Notes: generated by a model from the sequence alone, not told the origin. Positions 35,770 to 45,448 are shown, counted from the stretch's first letter. The stretch is 64,000 nt of DNA from Pedobacter sp. D749 (GCF_019317285.1 NZ_CP079218.1:5084001-5148000), one strand, 5' to 3'. Program-made: numbers and translations.

Positions 35770-36739
35770 AAGGCGTAAAATTTAAAACACAAAAACATTT
35801 TGCGAAAGGGTGATGAGGCCTTGCGCAACCAGAGCAGGAAGATGTTTCTGTGCTGTTATTTAGGTGGTTAAACCCATGGTACTGAGGCGGCTAAATTTGG
35901 TTAGAAAGTGTGGTTTTTGCCTGTAATTTTTAGCGCCAAACAACACCAAAAGCTGTTTAACAATCCCAATAATATTCAAGTTAATTGTAGATATGTAAAT
36001 TCAAATTCATTGCATGGGCAAATGCCCCAAAAGTTATGGGTAGCCCCGGCTGAGGCAGATAAGCCCGAGGTTAAAAATGATACAAGCCACCCTTTGTGGG
36101 CGGTTTTGCCGTGCATAAATGAGAAATTTATGCACTGTGGTAAATAATTTAATTAATAGGGATGAAAAAGTAACTAGTGTTAGTTTTTCCATCATGCGTA
36201 AATTTAATCAGTAATAAAAGACGTAGTACTATTACTTCTTATATCCTGTATAACGACAACTTATTGCGAATCGTATATCAAAAACAGCAATCTGTCGCTG
36301 TCAGGCAGGTTTAATGTCAATAGAAACGGAGCATTAAAAATCCGGGGCTGGCAAAAAAACAGCTTATCCAGCCAAATAAAACAATTTAGCCAATACCTGT
36401 TAAGTTGCCCGGGCAGCGTGCCCGGTATATTAAAAAAATTTCATCCATTAACCCCACCAGGCAGCATAACATTCTATTTTGTTAAAACAAAGCTGCCTGA
36501 ATATCCATTTCCCTTCACCCATTTTAACCGGCCAAATTCCCGTTAATTACTAAACCCCCTGGGCTAATTGCCATAAAAAATCTTTTCAGCACAGAAGGCA
36601 GAAACAGGCGCCATTAAATTTAGCTATCAATTTTATCAAAAACAATTGCTTCCCGGGTTTGGTCAGGGTTGCCCGGGGTTGCTAAGCCAGCAACTTGACG
36701 ACAGCACGAAAGCTTCTTTCTTTGCCTTAAAAATATATT
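35770..36739. other. 970-base region without a convincing gene
   Basis: A 79-codon plus-strand frame at 35,908-36,147 has no signal, motif or family resemblance and is probably chance. The rest is stop-rich. No strong promoter or hairpin was identified. This long gap separates the small-gene cluster from the redox/SusCD locus. Confidence 0.5.
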
Positions 36740-37318
36740 ATGGAAAATGAAAATTATTTTAAAAGAATCGAATTCTATTTAATGCCATCCCATGGGCTAA
36801 AATGTTATCTGAACTACATTAAACGGGAGGACAAGTTCGAAAAGAAACAAACCATTAAAATAGATGAGCTATTCTGCTCTAGCCTGCTCTTTATTGATAA
36901 AGGAACATTAAGGCTATATGCTGTTAAAGAAGAAGAGGAAACAACCATCCTGTTCTGGCAGAAAAACCGCTTTCTCACATCATTATTAATGTTGGAAGAA
37001 TATGCGGAAAAAGAATTTTATGTAGAATTTCTGGAAGACTCCACAATCATCAGATATAAAGAAATTCATACCTCCAACCTGTACAAGCTATTCGATGAAT
37101 TCGGGGGATTTGTAAACAAACTTTACCAGCACCAGATTGCAGAGCTGATCCTGCACGCCACATCACTGGCACATCTGAACAGCACCGCCCGCTTTAATAA
37201 CCTGATGAAATCGAAACCTGAACTGTTTAACCTCTGCGAACTCAAAATAATCGCAAACTATTTAGGCATCCATCCAAAAGTTTTGAGCCGTTTAAGGGCA
37301 AAAGCGGTAAAAAGGTAA
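36740..37318 (+). CDS. Crp/Fnr-like transcriptional regulator
   Basis: A 192-residue protein with the layout of Bacteroidota Crp/Fnr-like regulators: a cyclic-nucleotide-binding-like beta-roll (LLFIDKGTLRLYAVKEEEET and the FWQKNRFLTS segment), a linking helix, and a short C-terminal helix-turn-helix (LCELKIIANYLGIHPKVLSR). The residues that contact cAMP in E. coli Crp are not present, so it may sense something else or nothing. It precedes the MauE-like gene and probably controls the locus up to 44,190. Confidence 0.8.
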   Translation: MENENYFKRIEFYLMPSHGLKCYLNYIKREDKFEKKQTIKIDELFCSSLLFIDKGTLRLYAVKEEEETTILFWQKNRFLTSLLMLEEYAEKEFYVEFLEDSTIIRYKEIHTSNLYKLFDEFGGFVNKLYQHQIAELILHATSLAHLNSTARFNNLMKSKPELFNLCELKIIANYLGIHPKVLSRLRAKAVKR

Positions 37319-37449
37319 CATTTATTGCTTCAATTCTAATACGAATTTGCCAATCGGTAACCTATATGGCCTTCACTTAGCCCTTACTAAGCCGAACTTT
37401 ATACAAGATTTAATTATAGTAAAGTATCACCGTTATAAATGATCAAGCC

Positions 37450-37890
37450 ATGAAAGTAAGTTTAAGTAAAAGCGCATACCATACAGGCTACCTTCTCCTG
37501 ATTATTTTATGGGGCACTACCGCTGCAAGTAAACTTGGCAACCTTAACGAATTTAAAAACGAACTGGCCAAACAGGTTTTCTCAGAAAACTTAGCTACAT
37601 TTCTGCTTATCGCCGTACCGCTCTCCGAAATTATTTCGGCTACCCTGCTTGCCTTTAACAAAACCAGGTTATATGGCCTTATTGCATCGCTACTGTTAAT
37701 TACTGCTTTTACCGTTTACATCGCCCTCATACTGGCAGGCTATTTCAGCAAAGTACCCTGTAGCTGTGGCGGTGTATTAAAAATGCTCGGCTGGAAACCG
37801 CACCTCATTTTCAACCTTGCATTCACTGCAATAACAATAACCACTTTATACATTCACCTAAAACAGGAGGCACGTGACAAAGAGTTATAA
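37450..37890 (+). CDS. MauE/DoxX-like redox-associated membrane protein
   Basis: A 146-residue inner-membrane protein with four hydrophobic spans. A conserved CSCGG motif (KVPCSCGGVLKML) sits in the loop between spans 3 and 4, as in MauE-type proteins proposed to pass electrons to periplasmic thiol partners during disulfide formation. The start at 37,450 opens directly onto MKVSLSKSAYHTGYLLL. It is followed by a gene for a small exported protein with a cysteine pair, and a TlpA-like thioredoxin is encoded on the other strand of the same locus. These may cooperate. Confidence 0.82.
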   Translation: MKVSLSKSAYHTGYLLLIILWGTTAASKLGNLNEFKNELAKQVFSENLATFLLIAVPLSEIISATLLAFNKTRLYGLIASLLLITAFTVYIALILAGYFSKVPCSCGGVLKMLGWKPHLIFNLAFTAITITTLYIHLKQEARDKEL

Positions 37891-38006
37891 ACCACAGGAT
37901 ACCGGTCCCATCCAATACAAAAAATTAACCGATCGAACGACCACAGTAACAGATCAAACCTTTAACCCTCCCAAAAAAATAAGGGAGATCATTTAAACTA
38001 AATACC

Positions 38007-38396
38007 ATGTTAAAAAAAATCAATTTAGGCCTTGTAGCCCTCGTATTGGGGTTCGGCTTAACAATTGTAACCAGCGCGTTTAAAAACACAAACAAATCTG
38101 AAAACGGAAGAGCCCAGTATACGTTCAGTTACACGTATACCGGCAGCAACCCATACAGTGTGGCGAATGTCACTAATCCAAGCCATTGGGAATATACGCC
38201 TTCTAGCGAAGGGTGTTCGGGCGATGAAAGGGCTTGTACCATCAGGATAGACCAGGAGTATGTAGATCTTAGTGCTACCCCAGCATTGAAGTCAACAGCC
38301 AGTCTTACCGCTGCATTGAACCCTAGTACAAGCACAGCTTATATTACCGGTTCGGCAGACGATTTTATGGATATTCAGAATTCAGATCAACCATAA
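38007..38396 (+). CDS. Small exported protein with a C-terminal cysteine pair (DUF6520-like)
   Basis: A 129-residue protein. The hydrophobic N-terminus (LGLVALVLGFGLTIVTSAF) serves as signal peptide. The mature part has WEYTPSSEGCSGDERACTIR, two Cys separated by six residues, which fits the DUF6520 pattern of small Bacteroidota proteins that are encoded next to MauE-like genes. The remaining tail is Ala/Ser/Thr-rich. It may be a disulfide-bonded secreted peptide or protein processed by the nearby redox genes. This is inference. Confidence 0.68.
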   Translation: MLKKINLGLVALVLGFGLTIVTSAFKNTNKSENGRAQYTFSYTYTGSNPYSVANVTNPSHWEYTPSSEGCSGDERACTIRIDQEYVDLSATPALKSTASLTAALNPSTSTAYITGSADDFMDIQNSDQP

Positions 38397-38417
38397 AACT
38401 GGTAATCATTTTAAAGC

Positions 38418-38455
38418 AAAAGCAGAGCAGGGATTCTCTTCCTCTGCTTTTCTGT
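38418..38455. terminator. Terminator between convergent genes
   Basis: AAAAGCAGAG at 38,418-38,427 pairs perfectly with CTCTGCTTTT at 38,442-38,451, followed by CTGTTTT. It lies between the DUF6520-like gene and the end of the minus-strand susD. Confidence 0.75.
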
Positions 38456-38456
38456 T

Positions 38457-39821
38457 TTAATTCTGCTCAACACCAGCCTGTTCGATAATATCAACGGGAA
38501 CCGGCAACGCGTAATAAGATGCATTTGGCTGGAGACTGACCATTTTCCCGGTAATATTCCTGGAGATCAGGATATTTCCACCCTCCCTGTTATAGCGTTT
38601 AATATCTATCCACCTCATTCCGCGCATCAGCAGCGACTTTCGCCGTTCCAGCCTGATCTTGGCCAGTGCATCCAGGCGGTCTGATGCGGTAACAGGCACA
38701 AAAACCGCATTGCTTTTCCACCTGGATTTTAAAAGGGTATTCAGATCAGCCATCGCCGATCCCAGATTACCCAGAAAGGCATTGCACTCTGCCCGGGTAA
38801 GGTAAACTTCGTCATTGGCAATTCCGGAAAAGAATACCGAAGCACTTTCTGCATAGCTACCTTTATACTGCTGGTAGCCGCTTACCGTTTTAAAGTATGC
38901 CGTTTTGCGAAGATCATTTGCCTGGTAAGCTGCATAAAGCACCGAATCGATCCTTGCCCTGCTGGTTGCATGTATGCTAAAGGCCGGGCACATTTCGGCA
39001 TAAAAAAGCGTCTCTGCATTATATTTGCGGAAAGGCACATTTGCAGCCAGTCCCGCCACACCAGGGTCATTATTGTAATCCATCAGTTTGCCGTTCAGCT
39101 GCAGAGATTCAGCGCTCCATTTTAATCCGGCCCCGTAATTCCCCATATAAAGATAAGTCCGGGCGAGAAGCGCACATGCAGCTGCCCTTGAAGGCCGCAT
39201 AGGATGTACCGCAATATCAGGGAGCAGTGCCGAGGCAATTTCCAGATCACCGGTAATCCTTTGGTAGCATTCGCGCACCGGAGCCCTTTTAACTTTTAAA
39301 TTGAAATCTGAAGAGATCCTTAACATAATCCCCGGATCGGAATCGGCGGTGGCCTCATTATAGGCCCTGGCATAATCTGCACTGAGCAACAGGAAATAAA
39401 AAGAACGGAAAAATAGTGCAGATCCTTTAACATTGTCCCATGCGGTGCCATTAACGGCCGTTCTATCGATCTTATCCAAAAGCTCCAGTGCAATATTACA
39501 GTTATATATTGCCTGGTAAGCATAGCTCCAGTCATTGCCGTACCTCACATCAACAGGCAGCCATTGATAAAAGCGTTGCCCGTTAACGGGCTGGGCATTG
39601 TAACTGGCGGGTGGCAAAAAATAATCGTCGGCAGAGGTTTCCGAGAAACTCGGAGTGGTGCGGGTATTCATGATCGGGGAATCATCCAGCAAGGCCTGAA
39701 TATCGGTAAGGCTGCCGGGCGTTACAATCTTTGCATCAGATTTCAGATCAAGGTATTTTTTGCAGGAAAACATCATTGCCGTAGTCAAGCAGATGATGAA
39801 ATAAACAATTGAATTTCTCAT
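38457..39821 (-). CDS. RagB/SusD-family outer membrane lipoprotein
   Basis: A 454-residue SusD_RagB lipoprotein with lipobox M-M-F-S-C-K-K and mature start YLDLKSDAKIVTPGSLTDIQ. The C-terminal half contains DEVYLTRAECNAFLGNLGSA and IRLERRKSLLMRGMRWIDIK, the conserved SusD motif. It is the partner of the SusC encoded 12 bases upstream in the same minus-strand operon (tlpA-like, susC, susD). The DNA appears more GC-rich than the susD genes of the first cluster, which suggests a different origin. Confidence 0.94.
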   Translation of the reverse strand: MRNSIVYFIICLTTAMMFSCKKYLDLKSDAKIVTPGSLTDIQALLDDSPIMNTRTTPSFSETSADDYFLPPASYNAQPVNGQRFYQWLPVDVRYGNDWSYAYQAIYNCNIALELLDKIDRTAVNGTAWDNVKGSALFFRSFYFLLLSADYARAYNEATADSDPGIMLRISSDFNLKVKRAPVRECYQRITGDLEIASALLPDIAVHPMRPSRAAACALLARTYLYMGNYGAGLKWSAESLQLNGKLMDYNNDPGVAGLAANVPFRKYNAETLFYAEMCPAFSIHATSRARIDSVLYAAYQANDLRKTAYFKTVSGYQQYKGSYAESASVFFSGIANDEVYLTRAECNAFLGNLGSAMADLNTLLKSRWKSNAVFVPVTASDRLDALAKIRLERRKSLLMRGMRWIDIKRYNREGGNILISRNITGKMVSLQPNASYYALPVPVDIIEQAGVEQN

Positions 39822-39833
39822 GATATTAATGAA

Positions 39834-42800
39834 TTAAAAACTTCCCTTTATACCAAAGAGGTATGCTCTTGACGGTGGGATGTTTGATGAATAATCAGGG
39901 TCGATACCAAACCTGTTCGCCCGCCAGAGTATTCCACCGTTTTGAACAGCCGTAAAAACTTCCAGGTTACGAAATACCTTTTTCAGCCTGACCCAGTCTA
40001 ATTTATAAGAGAGATTGATATAGTCCAGCCTGATGTTATCCGCCCTGAAAATATTCACCTCCGAGGAGGTATAAAAGGCATCCCTGTTCTGATCGGCCGG
40101 GTAAATGAACGAGGGTACGGTTGTTAAAGATTCATCGCCGGGGTTCTTCCACCGCAGCGCATAATCACTATGGCCGATACCATTGTTAACCAGTCCGGAA
40201 TAGCTAATGGTTGGCTTCATGGCATAATAACCAATTCTGTAGCTGATATTGACCGATAAAGCTATATTCCGGTAAGAAAACGTATTGATGAGGGAACCAA
40301 AATACACCGGACTGGCAGAACCATAATAGACAATGCCCTCACCGCTCCTGCTGGCAGCCAAAAATATCGCAGCATAATCTTTACTCACCTGACCGTTCAG
40401 ATAGCCCATCGGGTTACCGTTTTGATCAAGGCCTGCCCATTGCAGCCCGCCTATAGCGTATAGGGGCTTGCCTTCAATGGGAGTAATCTGGGTACCCGGG
40501 TTTAACAACTGGCCAAGCCCCGCTGAAGCAGTATTTGAATATTTAACCGTTTTGGATACACTATAGGTAAAATAAGCATCGGTATTCCAGTTAAAATCGC
40601 CCGATTTCAGGTTTTTGGAATGCAGGTCTACCTCGGCGCCCTCACCCCTCATATCAGCAACGTTCCTCACCAGCGTTTCAGTCCTTCCCCACCCGGTATA
40701 ATCGTAAGCCGCCGGTCCATAAAGATCGGTACCTTTTTTTACAAAATAGGAAACCGAGCCCGATACCCTTTTATCAATAAAAGCAAAATCTGCACCCAGG
40801 CTCAGCTGCGAGAGCTGTTCCCATCTCAGGTCCGGATTGTTGATGCCCGTAATCCTCGCGGTACGCAGTCCGGTTATCGGGCTGGTATTATAGGTTGCAA
40901 TTGGTAAGGCCGTTTTGGTCAGGTCTACATTGCCGCTGTATCCAAAAGTTGCCTTAAGCCTCAGCTCCGGAAGGATTACACTCTTGTAAAACCCCTCCCC
41001 TGAAATCAGCCAGCCTAGTCCGGCAGACCAGAGTGGCTTCCACCTGTCATTGGTGTTCGCCCCAAAAATGTTCGACCCATCCTTTCTTGCGCTCCCCGAA
41101 AGGGTATAAAGGTTATGGTAAGTATAGGCCGCATTGGCATAAAAGCTTAAAAAACGGTAATAGGTTGCTGATACCGACTGCCCGGAGCCGATTATGGAGG
41201 ATGTTCCCCTTAAAAAGTTCGGATAGCTGTTTGCAAAATCTACATTTACAAAGGTGAGCGGATCTTCGGTATATCCAAACCTGGTAAGCGATGAGGAGGA
41301 GGCATCAGACGCCTTGGCCTCGCTTCCCAGAATGGCATTAACCTGATGCTGGCCGAACGAGCGGTTCAGGTTAAGCTGTGCCCTTGCGGTTGATGAGGAA
41401 AGCAGGCCATCGCTACTGTTCAGTATCCCTCCCTTTGGGATAACATAACGGACCAGCCCGGTAGAGCGGTTGATCTGCGTAAAACTATTGACCTGATCGC
41501 GCGCAAAATAACTTTGCTCATCTGCTAAAACAGCACTTTCCAGCCGCTGCCGCTGGTACTGATAGCTTACGTCGAGGTTCAGTCCCGTTAGCAACCTGTA
41601 CTTAAGCGCCACCGTGGCAAAAATTTCCTGCTGGGCAGAGGTACTTTTCCGGTGCAGATAGTCTTCAGCCGGATAATATTTCCAGTCAAGCAGCTGGCCC
41701 TTACCCGCAGTATCGGTATAAGCGCTCCTGTAGGCAATGGCTACCGGCAAGGCATTCCCCTGCCCATCGCGGAAGGAAAGATAGGGCAGTACGCTGCCAC
41801 CAACTGAGACCGAACCAAAGGCCGGCCTTCCGGAAACGCTTTCGTTATGGGTAAAATAAACTTTTGAACTCAATGAAAGTTTACCTGTCAGCCTGAAATC
41901 ATTAGACAGGCTGATATTGATTTTATCCGATGATGCATGGGTTTCACCTAAAGATTTATCGTAACTTACCGCCAGCCCGAAAGCATGTTTGCTGTCGCCA
42001 CCTTTCAAGTTAAGCCCGTATTGCTGGGTGAGTGCATCGGTATAAAACTCGTTAAGATAGGAGTCCCTGGCATCAATGCCTTTCAAACGGTTAAGGGCAT
42101 CTTCGGCCGACTGGCCTGAGATTGTTCCATTTCTTTTAGCCAGTAAAATCTCAACTGCCGGGCTCAGCGCAGCAAAAGGCGTACTGCTAATCTGGGCATC
42201 AAAAAAACCGCTGTTAAACATCGTGCGTTCTACCTCAATATAATCTGAGCTGTTCATTTGCGGAGACCTGAAAAGACCAGGCACGGCAGAGATGAGCACA
42301 CTGGATGAAAAAGCAGTCTCGTAACGCTGATTGAACTTTCCTTTTTTAGTGGTAATCACAATTACCCCATTACCTGCCCTGGCACCCCAGATCGAAGCTG
42401 CCGAAGCATCTTTCAGTACAGATACATTTTCGATATCCAGCGGGTTGAGGTTTGAAATATCGCCGTCATAAATAAACCCGTCAAGCACAATCAACGGATC
42501 AAGCGGGCCGTTAATGGTCCCCAGTCCCCTTATAGAGATGTTGGTTTTGTTCTGTGGATTATTGCTGTTGGTCTTCCCGATATTCAAAAGCAATCCCGAG
42601 CTCTGGCCAGCCAGCCTATCCAGCAGGTTTGATCCTCCTCTGGCATTTAACTGATCATTTCCGATCACCGCAACGGCCCCATTGGTTTCATTCGGCCGCA
42701 GCAGCTGATAGCCCGTATTTACCTGTACATCTCCCAAATCAAACGCTGCGGAAGATAGCTCAACATTAATCAACTGATCTATAGCGCTTACCACTATCCG

Positions 42801-43085
42801 CTCCGTTTTATAACCTACCGCAGAAAATATCAGCGTATCAGGCAATACCCGAAGGAAAACAGTAAAACTGCCATACCGGTCTGTTTGTGAACGGCCTCCC
42901 TTTGCCCCTGTTACGCTTAGGATCACCCCGTCCGCTCCCTTCGCACTGGCCTTACCCGATACTTTAAACCGGGACGTTTCCTGCGAAAAAACAGATAACA
43001 CTGAAAACACCAGTAGCAGAACCGCAGAGACAATGAGCAGCAGGTTCCATTTAAATGCCTGGGTATTAGATTTTAAACCGCTCAT
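39834..43085 (-). CDS. SusC/RagA-family TonB-linked outer membrane protein
   Basis: A complete 1,083-residue SusC-type transporter. It has an unusually long N-terminus before the signal hydrophobic core (LLLIVSAVLLLVFSVLSVFS, then QETSRFKVSG). The carboxypeptidase-D-like domain is at about 38-115, and a plug with ISIRGLGTIN, LIVLDGFIYDGD and ENVSVLKDAS leads into a barrel ending LFGIKGSF. Base composition and codon choice differ visibly from the four susC genes at 1-22 kb. It starts 1 base after the stop of a TlpA-like gene, an order that ties uptake to redox or maturation functions. Confidence 0.95.
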   Translation of the reverse strand: MSGLKSNTQAFKWNLLLIVSAVLLLVFSVLSVFSQETSRFKVSGKASAKGADGVILSVTGAKGGRSQTDRYGSFTVFLRVLPDTLIFSAVGYKTERIVVSAIDQLINVELSSAAFDLGDVQVNTGYQLLRPNETNGAVAVIGNDQLNARGGSNLLDRLAGQSSGLLLNIGKTNSNNPQNKTNISIRGLGTINGPLDPLIVLDGFIYDGDISNLNPLDIENVSVLKDASAASIWGARAGNGVIVITTKKGKFNQRYETAFSSSVLISAVPGLFRSPQMNSSDYIEVERTMFNSGFFDAQISSTPFAALSPAVEILLAKRNGTISGQSAEDALNRLKGIDARDSYLNEFYTDALTQQYGLNLKGGDSKHAFGLAVSYDKSLGETHASSDKINISLSNDFRLTGKLSLSSKVYFTHNESVSGRPAFGSVSVGGSVLPYLSFRDGQGNALPVAIAYRSAYTDTAGKGQLLDWKYYPAEDYLHRKSTSAQQEIFATVALKYRLLTGLNLDVSYQYQRQRLESAVLADEQSYFARDQVNSFTQINRSTGLVRYVIPKGGILNSSDGLLSSSTARAQLNLNRSFGQHQVNAILGSEAKASDASSSSLTRFGYTEDPLTFVNVDFANSYPNFLRGTSSIIGSGQSVSATYYRFLSFYANAAYTYHNLYTLSGSARKDGSNIFGANTNDRWKPLWSAGLGWLISGEGFYKSVILPELRLKATFGYSGNVDLTKTALPIATYNTSPITGLRTARITGINNPDLRWEQLSQLSLGADFAFIDKRVSGSVSYFVKKGTDLYGPAAYDYTGWGRTETLVRNVADMRGEGAEVDLHSKNLKSGDFNWNTDAYFTYSVSKTVKYSNTASAGLGQLLNPGTQITPIEGKPLYAIGGLQWAGLDQNGNPMGYLNGQVSKDYAAIFLAASRSGEGIVYYGSASPVYFGSLINTFSYRNIALSVNISYRIGYYAMKPTISYSGLVNNGIGHSDYALRWKNPGDESLTTVPSFIYPADQNRDAFYTSSEVNIFRADNIRLDYINLSYKLDWVRLKKVFRNLEVFTAVQNGGILWRANRFGIDPDYSSNIPPSRAYLFGIKGSF

Positions 43086-43086
43086 A

Positions 43087-43716
43087 TTACAGCCTCCCGT
43101 CTTTTATCACGATTGCGCCTCCTTTAAGAAAACGACTTACATTTTGATCCGTAAATGTACCATAGCCACTAATGGCCTTTATCCGGCCATCACCGCCAAC
43201 CCAGACATAACAGGGTAGTGTTTGGATATGGAAATACCGGGCAAACAGCTCATTCTGCGCCAAAAACGGAACCGAAAAACCTTCATGATGCTTCAAAAAG
43301 GAATCTATAAACCGGGCTAACTTTTCCGCGTCACGGTCACGGGCAGATATATTGACCAGCACAAGCCCTAAGGCCACACCATTGGCCTTAAAAATGCTGT
43401 CTACATGGGGCAGGCTCTTGATGCAGCTCCCGCACCAGCTCGCCCAGAAGTCGATTATAAAAGGCTTTCCCTTAAAATCTGCCAGCTTCAAAGCACCAGA
43501 ATCCCCGGCGCCAAGTACCCTGAGTTCTGCGTTAAGCAAAGAATCAGGCAGGGCCTGGCCTGCGTAAAGTTTAAAGGCCTGGCCAGGTTCCTGTGCTGCA
43601 GCCCTGTTTGCGGGCAGGGTCGAAACCAGCAAAAAAAGGGTAAATATTTTTAAAACTCCATCGTAAAAGCCAGGGCGTAGCACTCCCCTTACGATAGATA
43701 TCGTTATTTGTTTCAT
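43087..43716 (-). CDS. TlpA-like periplasmic thiol-disulfide oxidoreductase
   Basis: A 209-residue thioredoxin-fold protein. An N-terminal hydrophobic stretch (IFTLFLLVSTLPANRAAA) is the signal peptide, the active site is WASWCGSCIKS, and a cis-Pro loop occurs as QTLPCYVWVGG. The Cys next to that Pro is unusual. Proteins of this type reduce or isomerise disulfides in the periplasm. The gene leads the operon tlpA-like, susC, susD and faces the MauE-like gene across the locus. It probably acts on the Cys-pair proteins encoded here or on imported material. Confidence 0.88.
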   Translation of the reverse strand: MKQITISIVRGVLRPGFYDGVLKIFTLFLLVSTLPANRAAAQEPGQAFKLYAGQALPDSLLNAELRVLGAGDSGALKLADFKGKPFIIDFWASWCGSCIKSLPHVDSIFKANGVALGLVLVNISARDRDAEKLARFIDSFLKHHEGFSVPFLAQNELFARYFHIQTLPCYVWVGGDGRIKAISGYGTFTDQNVSRFLKGGAIVIKDGRL

Positions 43717-43890
43717 AAAAGCTTGGTTTAAGTTGATTAGGTAATCCTGATCTTTCGATCACAAAAAAAACAATGCAGGGAAGGAGTTATGAATCCATCA
43801 TCAAAGAACCTGGTTAGTTCCCCCACATTCGCCAGGTGCTACACCGGGTTCTTCGGCTTCAGGGCATACAGCCTATCGAAACCATAACAA

Positions 43891-44187
43891 TTACTTCGTG
43901 CCATACCAGGGAGGAGTATCCGTTAAACAAAAAGGAACAACATGATCTTCCCCGCAATCCCAAATACCGGGTATAGGATCATAAACAGACAAAAAACATC
44001 CAAAATTACCTGTCTCCACCTGCTCCTTACCTGCGCTTCGCAACACCTGCCCGGAACCAGGCTTCGCCGACACAACTACTTCCTGCCCGCTATCACCTAA
44101 AGGCAAAACACCCAGCAAAGCCAATGGTGTATACAGAAAAGCCCAGCAGAGAAAAAAAAGTGGCAGATAACGATTATTGGTTTTCAT
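43891..44187 (-). CDS. Small exported protein, unknown function
   Basis: A 98-residue frame with a hydrophobic N-terminus (YLPLFFLCWAFLYTPLALLG) and a short polar tail that contains three Cys (NFGCFLSVYDPIPGIWDCGE, VPFCL). It lies 174 bases upstream of the tlpA-like gene on the same strand. Small signal-anchored proteins of this kind occur at similar loci in Bacteroidota, so it may belong to the redox/SusCD unit. It could also be a chance ORF. Confidence 0.5.
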   Translation of the reverse strand: MKTNNRYLPLFFLCWAFLYTPLALLGVLPLGDSGQEVVVSAKPGSGQVLRSAGKEQVETGNFGCFLSVYDPIPGIWDCGEDHVVPFCLTDTPPWYGTK

Positions 44188-45058
44188 GGTACAGGATCAG
44201 AAATGCTAGATTGGAAATTGAATAGGCGAAGTGCCCTCTATTCACCTATAAAACAGGCAAAAACCAGCCCCTCCGCATAAAAACATGCAGATACGGGAAA
44301 CCGTATTGGTAATTAGAAAAAAGATGCCTACCTTGGGAATGCGAATAACCATAGTACTGCACTTTGCCTAACAGCAATAAAGGGCTGGTACCAAGCTAAA
44401 TTAACCCACCGGGAATAAGTGCGCTCTCTCACACCAACCCCTGTTTTTTATTGGGCTTTATTTAAACTTGTAATTCCGGCACGCGTTTTACGATGGAGAA
44501 CAAATAACGTTCTTTAATAAGAGTTTAAGGGAAAACTGGGGTACCACTTCCTGGAAGTGATACGATTTGATGGCGGTTAATTTTTTCATCTGTACATAAT
44601 TTGTTTACAGTGGTGATGAAGCTACCAGATTTATTCATCCCACTGCGTGGTTTGAAAAATCATGGTGGTTTCGTTTTCATAAACGGTTGTTTTTATGTAA
44701 AACGATGCGAACTCAATAAAAGCAGAAGGAAACCAGATTGGATAAACCAATAGGGCGAAACTCAATGCTTTCGAGTGAGGTACCGCTAAGAACCACACAA
44801 ACCGAAGTTTGTGTTCCACAAAAGACTTACATGAGTGTCGCCCTATTGAATATAAGATATCACGAAGATAGCAAAACTCAATAGATACGGCGAACTCACG
44901 ATCGGCTCATGTGGAAATTTAGCGGTTTTCACTCATGAGAGACATCGTAAAAAGCAAGGTATAACCCCCACTCTATTTGTCGCTATAAATAACTGATAAC
45001 AAATATAATAATTAAATATCAATGTGGCAATAAAACCACAAAATATTTTTGATAAAAA
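44188..45058. other. Intergenic region with short repeats
   Basis: No convincing gene; a 62-codon minus-strand frame at 44,631-44,819 has no recognisable features. CAATAGGGCGA at 44,748-44,758 and TCGCCCTATTG at 44,838-44,848 form an exact inverted repeat, ACTCAAT occurs at 44,711, 44,760 and 44,876, and TGTGG/CCACA half-sites flank 45,028-45,035 just before the XRE gene. Confidence 0.45.
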
Positions 45059-45289
45059 GTGGAGAAGCATACAGATATTTTTAAAATCATTGGTTTGAAC
45101 GTAAAAGCTCATAGAAAAAAGGCTGGTTTAACTCAACAACAGTTAGCTGATAAATTTTTGGGTGATCGCTCAAAAATAAGTGACATTGAACACGGGAAGG
45201 AAGATTTTATGTTGTCAACGCTATTGGATATTGCAGACGGTTTAGGTGTAGATGTAAAGAAGTTTTTTATGCCGATTAAGGAAGATTAA
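45059..45289 (+). CDS. XRE-family transcriptional regulator
   Basis: A 76-residue protein starting at GTG 45,059, consisting of a single HTH_3 domain: IGLNVKAHRKKAGLTQQQLA and DRSKISDIEHGKEDFMLSTL, followed by IADGLGVDVKKFF. It has no extra sensor domain. It marks the left edge of the defence island and may regulate the operon starting near 45,796 or 46,379. Short inverted half-sites (TGTGG/CCACA) lie immediately upstream and may be its operator. Confidence 0.85.
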   Translation: MEKHTDIFKIIGLNVKAHRKKAGLTQQQLADKFLGDRSKISDIEHGKEDFMLSTLLDIADGLGVDVKKFFMPIKED

Positions 45290-45295
45290 CCACAT

Positions 45296-45448
45296 TTAGC
45301 TAACAATAGAAGCAAGAAAACAAGCTGCAAGAAAAATAGATAAAATTAACATACCTAGGGCAATTTCGCTCCAGGAATAGCATATATCGTTTTCTTTCGG
45401 AATAATTAGTGATAGCATGTCTGAAAGCCCTTTTCTTAAATTTTCCAT
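45296..45448 (-). CDS. Possible 50-residue single-span membrane protein
   Basis: An ATG at 45,448 opens a frame of 50 codons that is polar at first (MENLRKGLSDMLSLIIPKEN) and then forms one transmembrane helix (ALGMLILSIFLAACFLASIV). The gene is convergent with the XRE gene, ending 6 bases after it. Tiny membrane proteins of this shape occur as toxins or accessory parts of defence loci. No homologue is recognised, and chance cannot be excluded. Confidence 0.38.
   Translation of the reverse strand: MENLRKGLSDMLSLIIPKENDICYSWSEIALGMLILSIFLAACFLASIVS

Noticed and set aside
35908..36147. 79-codon plus-strand ORF
   Set aside because: No motif, signal or coding character, and it is isolated in a stop-rich gap.
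44631..44819. 62-codon minus-strand ORF before the XRE gene
   Set aside because: It lies in repeat-containing DNA and shows no recognisable domain or neighbour link. It is probably chance, though the translated sequence is somewhat protein-like.
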